A program made the translations under genes and the position numbers. Positions 25,014 to 34,569 of a stretch of 64,000 nucleotides of DNA are shown here, one piece after another (position 1 is the stretch's first letter; each line of letters starts with the position of its first letter). The stretch is from Moringa oleifera (lineage: Eukaryota; Streptophyta; Magnoliopsida; Brassicales; Moringaceae): assembly GCA_021397835.1 (NCBI GenBank), contig JAJFZO010000113.1, forward strand, positions 930,001-994,000, given 5' to 3'. The notes under the pieces are model-generated. The model was not told the origin of the DNA, did no database searches, and worked only from the letters and a program-made list of their open reading frames with translations.

Positions 25014-25235
25014 CTCTATAAATGAAGCTTCGTCGGCCGGCGTTGAGCTGGCAGCATTCGCATTCTGGCATTTGTCGGAGTAATTCTTATCTGTTTTAGC
25101 CTTTTTGGTCTCGGGTTTGTCTGGTCATCGTTGTTGCTGTCGTTGATGAGGAGAAGAATCAGAGCCAACACAGGAAGAGGAAGAAGAAGAGGAAGAGCAG
25201 GAAAAAGTATGGGACGTTTTCATTTTCGCTTTCAT
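25014..25235 (-). pseudogene. WRI1-like exon 1 fragment W4, most decayed
   Basis: Exon 1 only, from the MKAKMKTS start at 25,235 to 25,014. Besides the shared frame break it has two private lesions. A CGA-to-TGA stop lies at 25,125-25,127 in the QQQR stretch, and the intron donor is changed from GT to CT at 25,013, so IYRGVT is followed by SFPF. Exon 2 is absent, as in W2. Immediately upstream the 5' flank is interrupted by the GC-richer insert at 25,400. Confidence 0.8.
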
Positions 25236-25399
25236 CTCCACTTTCTTGGTCCCCAAACGAAACAAACAGCTCATTTCGGTGAATGCAGTCCTCCACTATA
25301 ATAAGAGAGCAGAAGACAGACGCACGCATGGATTCTGGGTGCTAAAAAGGTGAGCCACCGAAGTGAGGAATTAACCTCGGGTCAAGTCATGGGTTGGGT

Positions 25400-25881
25400 C
25401 GCTCTTCCCTTATGCATCCAGCCGCTTCACTAATGTGAATAGGTTATACAGAAGGGTGGGTTGCTTATAAACTCTTATGCGCGTTCCTTCATCGAACTTT
25501 TTGGTATGTATTGCCCCCTAACTATAGATCAGATCCACCAGACGAGAAACTCAATTCCGTACTGCTGCTGAGTCGTCGGACTTATCCACCAAGGGATTCC
25601 TGGAATTTCTGTGGATTGCGTTGGGGGAAATCTACCAAAGCTAGGCAGATAGATAGACTCCTCGTCGCCTTGACGGCTGTTTGCGCCTTTCTGACCGAAA
25701 TGGAAGAGCGGGTCTCGTGCCTGGGAGATTTGATTTGTCCCTTCATTCTAAAAGGCGAGAATCCCTAACGAATAGAGCCGGTAGAGACATAACTAGCAGC
25801 GACAACAAGCAGCAGAACTAAGACCTTCCTCGAAGGTCTGCGAAACTGCAATGGCCTGTTCGCCGCTCGATGAAGTGCCTG
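25400..25881. mobile_element. Probable organelle-derived (mitochondrial) DNA insert
   Basis: A 482-bp block replaces about 42 bases of the W-type 5' flank: copies W1 and W3 continue from GGGTTGGGT into TTAATTAACC, this one into CGCTCTTCCC. Its base composition is near 50% GC with no AT runs, unlike all surrounding DNA. Its texture (for example GGGATTCCTGGAATTTC and GTCTCGTGCCTGGGAG) resembles plant mitochondrial intergenic DNA. A frame open from 25,511 to 25,768 starts at TTG and has no recognised product. Origin is inferred from composition and style only. Confidence 0.5.
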
Positions 25882-26045
25882 CGCCTTCCAGCCATGCTGC
25901 CAATCGGCTTTCTTTGCTCTGCTGGCTTCTTTGTTTTTTCTTTTTTTCTTTTTTTAACATCAGAAGAAATAAAATCATCAAAAAAAGAAAGTATCAGAAA
26001 ATTGTGGTTTTAATTTCAGTTGCTAGTGTAGCTTTGGCTAGCTGG
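25882..26045. repeat. Short repeat S, copy 3
   Basis: Third copy of the 170-bp block, on the far side of the organelle-like insert. Homology to the array ends near 26,045, marking the right edge of the WRI1-fragment cluster. Confidence 0.8.
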
Positions 26046-27079
26046 TTTCTTTTCGGGTTTGAATCTCGGAATCACTAGGACGTGTCAGGAGAACCTCTGC
26101 ATTAAATCTAGAATGGCGTTTTTACCCTTGGTTTTCTACTGAAATTACTTGACAAGTCACCCCCAAAGGGCGGTCGGCAACAGCACAAAATTTGTGCAAT
26201 TACGTGTAATGTGAAACTTTCTTTCTCTTGTTTCGGTGTTTTTGGGAGGTCAGTTTTGTAATTTTATCCTTATTAATATTTTTTACTTTGCATATATTAA
26301 TTAAATTTAATAAAATAAATTATTTTATAATAATATTTTATTTTAAAATTATAATTGTTATAAATTAATTTTTTTCAATATTCTTTCTCAATCTTATTTT
26401 CGATTAAATTGAATATTTAAATTTTTTAAAATTATTAAATAACTTTTTATAGTTAATTTTAATTTTGAAAAATATTTTTTATTTATGAATTAAAATTAAA
26501 TATTAAAAATTAAACAAATCATCACTTCTAGTAGTATAAAAAATTTAATGATTTACATTACTTTTTAAGATATTTAAGATTTAACTGAGTCGTGATAGTT
26601 AAAAATTTATAATAATATGTGTGATGTAAAAGTTTTATTTTTATTTTTTAAAGTATTTTAAATAAAAATTTAAAGAGATTTATCTCTATAAGTTTTAATT
26701 TATTAATATTTATTTAGATTTAAATATATTATAAATATTATTTATTTTAAAATTTTAATTATTACAAAGTTATTTTTAATATTATTATTTATAATTTTCA
26801 ACATGTCATTACAATAAAATAAGTTCTATTTTAAATGATTTAAAACAATTCTTAATAAAACAATTTTTCTTAATCATTTAATTTAAAAAATTAATAAAAA
26901 TTAATAAAAATTAATTTTTGAATTTATGTTTAATGTAATTATGAAATTGCAAGGCAATTATTTCGATATATTTATTAAACCAAATTTTCAATGTTAGTGA
27001 ATATAGTTTTCCCTATTGCTTTTGCTTTTATTAGTATTTTGCTTTGAAATTTTACACAGCTTGAGTGAATTAAAATATA
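26046..27079. other. AT-rich spacer, no gene seen
   Basis: After about 200 bases of mixed composition the sequence is over 75% A+T with short frames only. No terminal repeats or exon-like features found. Confidence 0.6.
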
Positions 27080-28070
27080 AAAATAATTTTTTTAAAATAT
27101 ATCAAAAATTTATTAAAAATAACAAAATAAAATAAAATAAAAACATTAAAAATATTACAAAATTACAAAATAAAAAAATCATAAAATAATGAAAAATAAA
27201 ATAAAAGCAAATAAAAAACTAAAAAACCAAATAAACTAAAAAAATTCAAGAAAAATATTGTTATTAAAAAATAAGTGAAAGATACTAAAAACAGCCAATA
27301 AAAATAAAATTTATAAAAAAATTGAGTAACCAAAAAATCAAAAAAATATCAAAAAATCTAAAAAAAATAAGATAATACATATTTAAAAAAGGCAATAATA
27401 AAGAAATATAATTATAAAGCAGCAAAAAAATTTTATTGAAAATAATAGTAGAAAATAAAATAAAATATTGAATTTGAAAAGAAATATGTATCATGCAAAG
27501 TATTTAAAAATAAATTAAAATGTAATAAAATCTAAAATATTGAAAAAACAAAAAATTTTAAAAAAGAAAAAAACACAAAAAATTAAAAAACTTGAAAATT
27601 AAAAAATTAATGTAAAATAATTTATAATTTAAAACAATTCAAAAAATCATAAAATATTTTATAGAAAAAATAAAAAATAGTTTTGGATTACATTTAATCT
27701 TTTAAAGAAAAATGTGATAAAAATACAATAAATCAAACAATAAAAATATAAATAAAACAAAAATATAGAATGTATCTAAAATAAATAAATAAAAGTAAGT
27801 AAAAAATAAAATAAAATTTAAAAATTAGATAAATAAAAAACAAAATGTGACAAAAAACTAAAAATCAAATAAACTAATAAAGTTGCAGTCACTTGGCAGA
27901 TCTAATATTTTTCATTATATTGTATTAAACTAGCCAAAGATGATAAAGATTTAAAAAAATTAAAAAATACTAAAAAATTTATAAACAAGGTTGAAAAGTA
28001 AAAAATAAATAAAAACTAAAAAACTCAAATAAAATAAAAAACTAAGATAAAGTTACTAAAACAAAATAGA
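27080..28070 (-). repeat. AT-rich repeat family, A-rich orientation
   Basis: A-rich copy of a family with landmarks such as TTTAAAACAATTCAA (about 27,631) and a box around CACTTGGCAGATCTAATATT (27,891), followed by AAAGATGATAAAG. The same landmarks, reverse-complemented, appear after 28,073. The two form a head-to-head, imperfect inverted repeat centred near 28,235. Open frames of mainly Phe, Leu, Ile and Tyr on the complementary strand are compositional. Confidence 0.7.
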
Positions 28071-28072
28071 TT

Positions 28073-29735
28073 CTTGAATTGTTTTAAATTAAATGAATTT
28101 TTTTATTTTATAATTTTTATTATGTTTAATTTAAAATTTTTTATTTTCAATTTTAATGATTTTTTATATATTTTTGCTTTTAATTTATTTTATTCTTTAT
28201 TATTTTTAACAAAATTTATTTTGTACTCTATAAAGAGTGTTATTTCTTTATTATTGTCTTTTTTTTTACTTGTATTGTATTGACTTTGTTGGATTTTTTT
28301 TATTTTCTCCTCGTTATTTTGGATTTTCTAAATTTTTTTCTTATATATATATATATATATATTTATTTTCTTGTGTATTTTTAGTTTCTTTCACTTATTT
28401 TATTTTAGTCAAATTATTTTTCTTTGATTCTTTTGGTTATTTGGTTTTACAAGATTTTTTATTTGCCTCTATTTTATTTTTTATTCTTCAAAATGTTTTA
28501 TATTTTATATTTTATTAAATTTTTATCATCTTTGATTACTATAATTTAGTAAATTAACAAATATTATACCCACCTTGTCATAATTTTACTAGTATACTTG
28601 ATTTTTAGTTTTCTTTAATTTTGTTATGTTTTGTTACTTTATTTTTTGCATATTTTTATTTTATTATTTTGGATACCTTTATATTTTTATTGTATTTTTC
28701 AAATTTTCACTTTTTGATTTATTTTATTTTTATTATAATTTTCTTTAAAAGATCAATGTAAATCTAAATTGTGTTTGAAAATTTTTCAATAAAATATTTT
28801 ATGATTCTTGAATTGTTTTAAATTATTTTATATTAATTTTTTCATCTTTTATGTTCTAAGTTTTCTAATCTTTTACATTTTTTTTTCTTTTTTTTAATCA
28901 TTCTTTTTATTCTTTTTGAATTTTTTGAATTTTGTTACATTTTATTTTTCTATTTTTTGATGCTTTTTTATATTTATCTTGATATATATATATTTGTATT
29001 TTATTTTATATTTTATTATTTTTTAAACAAAATGTATTTTCTTGCTTTGCAAAAAGTTTTATTTCTTTGCTATTGCCTTTTTAATATATATTGTCTTGAT
29101 TTTGTTGAATTTTTTTTACTTTTTTTAATTTCTTTTAGTTACTTTGAGTTTTTTTATTTTTTTATTTTTTAGGTATTTTTAGTTTCTTTCACTTGTTTTC
29201 TTTTAGTAACTTCATTTTTCTTAGATTTTTTTAGTTCATTTGTTTTGAAGACTTTTTATTTATTTTTATTTTATATTATTTTTTCAATTTTTTAATAATT
29301 TTTTATATTTTTTCCGTCTTTGTCTATTTTAATTTAGCAAACTAGCAAATATTAAACCCACCAATAATTTCAAATTTGTTAATTTATTTGATTTAGATTT
29401 TCTTAAATTTAGATTTTTATTATATTTTCACATATCGTAATTTAATTATTTGAATATTTTTATTTTGTTGTATTTTAATTTTTCTACTATTTGATTTATT
29501 TTGTTTTGATTACATTTTACTTTAAAAGATAAATGCAATTCAAAATTATTTTTTTAATTTTTATAAAATATTTTATGATTGTTCAATTGTTTTAAATTAT
29601 TTTACACTATTTTATTTTTATTTTTTATTTTTAAGATTTTTATTTTTAAGTTTATTTAATTTTTTTTATTTTCTTTGATTTTTTTAGATTTTATAAAAAA
29701 TTTCTATTTTCATTTGATTTGATTTTTTAATGATT
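28073..29735 (+). repeat. AT-rich repeat family, T-rich orientation, tandem copies
   Basis: The TTGAATTGTTTTAAATT landmark (TTCAATTGTTTTAAATT in the last copy) recurs at about 28,076, 28,806 and 29,582, giving two units of about 730-775 bp and a partial third. Each has a TTTAGTTTCTTTCAC motif and an ATCTTTG...AATATTA..CCCACC box. A (AT)n tract lies at about 28,343-28,362. The third unit stops at about 29,735, directly against the pectin methylesterase fragment. Confidence 0.7.
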
Positions 29736-29736
29736 T

Positions 29737-30016
29737 TTCAGATCGTCTGTTGCGCTTAAGGTGACGGTTGATGACTTTTTAAGAGTTTTCTGGCTTGCTT
29801 GAGGCATTGCTTGACGGAGAATTCGCCGAAGTTGTAAGGATCGGATGGCGACCTTTTGAAGGCGAAAAGCAAGGTACGACACAGTTTGGGGTAGGGAGTG
29901 GATTTGCATGCGGTGGAAGGTAGCTGTGACTGAGAAGGCGGTAAAGATGGCAAAGCCGATGAGACGAAGAGAAGACGGAGAAGGAGAGCGGAAGAGAAGT
30001 AGAAAGAGAGTGACAT
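29737..30016 (-). pseudogene. Truncated pectin methylesterase (PME with PRO/PMEI domain), 5' end only
   Basis: The reverse-strand ATG at 30,016 starts MSLSFYFSSALLLRLLF, a signal peptide. ACKSTPYPKLCRT follows, then SPSDPYNFGEFSVKQCLKQA, the start of the inhibitor-like PRO domain of type-I plant pectinesterases, with two of its conserved Cys. Such enzymes de-esterify cell-wall pectin after secretion. The frame then fails: after KQARKL an A5 run (about 29,776) has one base too many, and the expected continuation (VINRHLKR) is visible in the next frame, while the original frame stops at 29,756. Similarity ends at about 29,737 where the AT-rich repeat begins, so the catalytic domain is absent. 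Confidence 0.8.
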
Positions 30017-30058
30017 TTTGGTTCTTGAATTGGCTCGCTCAGATTGTTAATGGCGGAC

Positions 30059-30073
30059 TTATTTATTATATAG
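30059..30073 (-). promoter_or_regulatory. TATA box of the PME fragment
   Basis: Reverse-strand CTATATAATAAATAA lies 43-57 bases upstream of the PME start codon, a usual plant TATA position for a short leader. This suggests that the fragment retained its own core promoter. Confidence 0.5.
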
Positions 30074-30074
30074 A

Positions 30075-32404
30075 GAAGGAGAGGGAGAAAGCGCGTGAAG
30101 AAGATAAACGAAAAGTGGTATGGGTGAGTAGTGACAATTAATTTGGAGGATGGAAATGAATGCATGTGAGTGGCAACGTGCAGTGGAAGGACTTTCCGGT
30201 GAAGAGATAACTGAGAAAGTAACTCTGGTTCCTTTGGCTGTCTCTAATTCTAGTTACAGTGAAGCTGACAGCTTGTCAGCTTAGTTACAAATAATTATAT
30301 GAAATATATAAATTTATATAATTATATATAACTTCAAATTTTCATATCTCACATTATTCAAATATTATTAAATTTTAAATTTTTATAATTATTAAAACAT
30401 TTTAAATTTATAAAAAAAACCATTAATATTGAATTCATATAGTTGAATATTGTTCATTTTAAGATTAATTTTTAAATTTATAATAAACTTATCACTTAAA
30501 TGTATTTTTTTATGATTTTCAAAATGTATGTAGAAAATATAAGAGTGGAGATAATGTCACTATAACCAATATTTTATCAACTTTGCAACATAATACAAGT
30601 TCATGATCAATAAATACAATTATTAAGAGATGATGAATAAATAAATCTAATATTTTAATATTAACAAAAAAAATTGATAATTTTTAATTTTATGAATATC
30701 TAAAAATAAAAAAATAATGATAACCTTATAAATAGATATTCTAGAGGTGATTAAGTGACATGGTACAATATAAAGTAACACCTATGGAGCTTGCAGGAGA
30801 GTGAGACATGAAAATGACCATCACCTCATGTCCCAATGGTGTGTGTTGAAATTGGTAAGAAGGATGGGCTAGGATGCTGTAGAGTAGGCATTAACTGGTT
30901 GGAGTAATCTTTGCTCCTGAGGGTCCTAGTTAGGCTGATTATTCCTAGGATACACAACCTAACCTCCCAACCGCGGATAAAATAGCCACACCTTTTACAC
31001 ATTTTTTTAATGATTTTTATTTTATTTAATTATTTTATCATAATATTTTTATACTATTAATTAATAATATTTAAATTTATTTATTTTAATATTAACCATT
31101 GTTAACACATATTTTATTATTTTATAGTATTGTGATCAAAAAGTTTATATTAATTATAAATTTATAAAAAAATGATATAAAATTTAAAGGTATCTTAACT
31201 GATAAATCTAAAGTGTATTCTAATAACTAAGGTTGAGCATTATCATTAAAACTTTTTATAACTGTAAATTTGAATTTTTTTTACTTGAAAATTTAAGTTA
31301 AAATTTATTTTATAAAATTTTAAATTTTAAATTTTGATTTTTTTAATAAAATTTAATTTAAATCAAATTAATAAATAAAAATTAAATTTATTATTTTTAA
31401 AACATAAAAATTGATTAACAATATAAATAAATATTTATATTTTATAAAAATTTTATCAAATTAATTATATAGTAACAAATGAATTAATTATTGTAAGTAA
31501 CAAATGAATTAAAAACACTTTTTTGCTCATAATTGAATTTAAAGTATTAATTTATTTTGGGCATAACGTGAGAGTTTGTTGGCACCAAGTTTGTTGCCGC
31601 AGGTATTGTGAGGAAAGAGAAGAGTCAACCGGGGACACGTGTAGGCTGAGTGTTGTGAATAAAATACACTGAGTCAAAGTCAAATGTTTTAAAACTTGTA
31701 GTAGAGTGGGCTCCGCGATTGCCTTGAACCATGCTTGTTGCTGGCCTCGTTGGCTTCAATTTCCGTAGATGGAATCACCGGGTTTTGAACCTAAACCTCG
31801 ATCTCGTTAGAAGAGCTTTAAAAATTTTGAGTTAGTTATGTTAGAGGGTTATGTATTTTATTTATTATTTTAAATTAAAATTGATAAAAAATTATTTAAA
31901 AAGTTAAAAATATATAACAAAATTATAAATATATACATTAAAAAATTGAATTAGGTCCCAAATCTTTTGTTTTTTAATTATTTTTTAGTTTCTTTAAATT
32001 TTTTTAGATTTTATTGGATTTTAATTTTTTATTATTTTTTGTTATTTTTTGATATATTTTCTTTGCTTTTTTATATTATATTATTTATAAATTTTTCATG
32101 CATATTTGATATGATAAAAAATCTCATGCATCATATTAGATGAGTTCATAGCTAAGATAAATAATTTTTCATTCTTACCATTTTTCATCAATATAATTTT
32201 TTATTTTATTTTTACATTAATTTAAATTTATAAATACATATGTGCAAATATGTGAAAAGAAGAAAGATTTTGAGGTAGAAATAAGGTTCATTAGGATTCT
32301 TAAGATAAGCCTATTTTGACATTTTAGACTCAGAAAGCACCACAAAGAAACTTAATCGAAGCCCATCTTCGTTATTATTTATCTTGTTGATATCAGTACT
32401 TACC
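30075..32404. other. AT-rich intergenic DNA, no gene seen
   Basis: Mostly AT-rich with two patches of ordinary composition (30,730-31,000 and 31,560-31,810). The second has ACACGTG, a G-box-like word, near 31,637, and GTCAAAGTCAAA near 31,675. Neither patch shows exons I can recognise. Confidence 0.5.
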
Positions 32405-33484
32405 GAGGCATACTATTAATGGCTTCAAAGTTTAAGAGTTTGTAACAATGGCCTCGCGAATTACACCAGCTTTCTTATAAAATTATTATCTTGCTCGATC
32501 CATGGCCGTTGTTACAGTTCTTAGTTCACCTGTGAGTTTTGACAATGATATTTGCAACGTTTTGGGTGATCAAAAAAGAGGGAAATTAGGCTTGTTCATC
32601 ATCTGGAGTGAATCAATGGAGGACTTATGTAGTTGAGCCAAAAGATAGAATATCATCCTTACAAACCCACGAGGTATTCTAGGAGGATCTCGATGATGGA
32701 AGTGGCAATGGATATGATGAAGAAGATGAGGAAGAGGAAGAAAATGACATGAATTTTGAAAGTGATTAGGAAGAAGAAAGAGGAAAAGATGCTTGGGCTA
32801 CGGCTACTAGTATCAAAGAGCCAACAGCAAACTAGTATGAAGAGGAGCTTACACAAGGTCTTTATATTCTTTTCTTCTGTCATGTTTTAATCTTTTTGAT
32901 AAACGTTGGCATGATGAAATAAATATTAACTTGAATTTTATCTTTTCAAAATAAAGGTTCATTGTTCACCATTTGACATGGTTAAGAAAGATTGATATTT
33001 TGGCTTTAGTAAAGAAGATTGTGAAGCTTCCATTTATGGGTTTGATTATACTCAGCTTATTCCTCTACTTTAATATATTAGGGATAAGTACTTCAATCAT
33101 TTTATTTACCTTCATAGACCTTTTGGAAATAAAAACTGAATTTGAAATTGGTGGGACCTATCAGTATTAGATGTCAGTAGGCAGTGATATTGTTGTGTTC
33201 ATGAGTGTGAAACCTACCTTTAGGCTCAATGCTCAGCTATACCACACTACAAATTGAAAGCAAAGATGCATTAATACTTATTACTCTAGTGTTTCTTAGG
33301 GGAATAACCTAGTGTTAGGCATTCCACTATTCTAAATTGAGCATAATCTTAGTTGAATTCATGCCATTAATGCCTTCAGGATAAGCTTTCATGCAAGATT
33401 CAGAAGATTATTGCCCATCAAGTGATGGTTTTGCCTGAGCATGGTCTTTGGAGCTGTCATTTGGATACATTTTTAGTCATATTG
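32405..33484 (+). pseudogene. Decayed coding remnant with an acidic region, unrecognised
   Basis: From about 32,600 a codon-like stretch reads QWRTYVVEPKDRISSLQTHE, then after an in-frame TAG continues EDLDDGSGNGYDEEDEEEEE and, past a second TAG, GKDAWATATSIKEP. A third TAG breaks it before YEEELTQG. After a T-rich, intron-like gap, a second piece reads DILALVKKIVKLPFMG from about 32,990. Intact peptide between scattered stops is typical of a gene decaying in place or of retained exons. The acidic run is common in nuclear proteins, and I cannot assign a family. Confidence 0.35.
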
Positions 33485-33995
33485 AACTACATTAGGGCAT
33501 TGAAAAGATTTTTACCCAGAAAAGTAGAAGGGAAAAACCACAACAAGAAGGATATTGCTCTGCACATTACCACTAGTGATTGGTTCTGTTAATATAGAAC
33601 CAGGTTGGCCCTCTACACCATCCTCTCTTACTGGAGTGCAAACAGCCATTACTTAGTACCCCACATCATCGACGTTAGCTTCATACATCCTTCCTGTCTT
33701 TCCTACAGCATCAACAAATGAGTCTATACAAAAATGAAACTTTCAAGCAACTAAGGGATACAGTACTAGTTAATTATCTATAGGAAAATATCTAATCTAT
33801 GAAGTAGAAGCATATCATAAGTTTAGCTAATAAAATATAAATGGAACCAATAGCATATTAATTAAAACAAAGTTGCAAAACTGGTTGGTATCTAAATGCT
33901 AATAGTAGGACATTGAAAAGATTTTACCAAAAAATGAGGAGGGAAAAGACATAAAAAGAAGGACACTACTTTGCACAAATACCACCAGTACCGTC
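33485..33995. repeat. Repeat family D, copies 4 and 5
   Basis: A full copy (about 33,485-33,890) followed by a truncated one, in the same orientation as those at 12.5-14.3 kb, with the CATTGAAAAGATTTT and CCCACATCATC landmarks. The two-in-a-row arrangement resembles D copies 2-3, so this is probably a displaced piece of that array, about 19 kb away and outside the 46-kb duplication. Confidence 0.7.
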
Positions 33996-34034
33996 CTGTG
34001 ATTTAGCGTTTTAACGCTTCTATTGGGGCTGTTA

Positions 34035-34566
34035 GGCCATCTCTAATGAAGACAAGAAGATACCGTTCAAAATTGGTTAAATACTTTCTAATGAAATGGT
34101 AAATTGCCTTCTGCACTGTAGCTACACCAAATGTACCTTTAATTTTTTTTAAATTACTTTTTCAAAATTTTTGAATCAAATATATTTTTTATCAATAACT
34201 TAATAAATATAGAGCATTTTAAGAGAAAGTTATACAATTGAGAATATCTCATTAAGATTTTTAAAACAAGACTAATATTCAATATATAATTTTATTTTAA
34301 AAAATTATTAAAAATTATAATTTATTATCTAATATTATTTTTTAAAATTTTAAATTATTAATTATTTTATTATTTTAAATAAATTAATTAATATTTATAC
34401 ATATTTTTATTACAAATTATTATTTATATTATTAAAATAATATTATAACACAAATTTGATGTAAATAGATTGAAAATGAAAAAAATTTAATGTTAGAATA
34501 TTTTAAAAAGATTTTTTTATAACACTAAATTAATATTAAATTTGATGTATAAAGTTAGAGATGACT
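34035..34566. mobile_element. Harbinger/Tourist-like miniature element, H1
   Basis: A 532-bp AT-rich element with terminal inverted repeats GGCCATCTCTAA (left) and AGTCATCTCTAA (right, reverse strand), 10 of 12 identical. It is flanked by a perfect 3-bp TTA duplication (34,032-34,034 and 34,567-34,569), the classic PIF/Harbinger target. No transposase. It is the same family as H2 but in opposite orientation: its reverse-complemented right end matches the left end of H2 for well over 100 bases. Confidence 0.8.
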
Positions 34567-34569
34567 TTA

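Larger units (their letters stand above)
23707..25170. repeat. 1.46-kb tandem unit 2 (WRI1-fragment array)
   Basis: Second unit of the tandem duplication, containing W3, repeat S copy 2 and part of W4. Substitutions and small indels separate it from unit 1 throughout, more than separate the two 46-kb copies. The W4 exon continues past the homology end, showing where the original (undeleted) sequence lies. Confidence 0.8.

Noticed and set aside
25511..25768. 86-codon open frame in the GC-rich insert
   Set aside because: Starts at TTG, has no recognised product, and lies in probable organelle-derived non-coding DNA.
28074..29172. Forward open frames of Phe, Leu, Tyr and Ile resembling membrane peptides
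   Set aside because: T-rich low-complexity repeat; the opposite arm gives the same artefact on the other strand (27,285-27,494).
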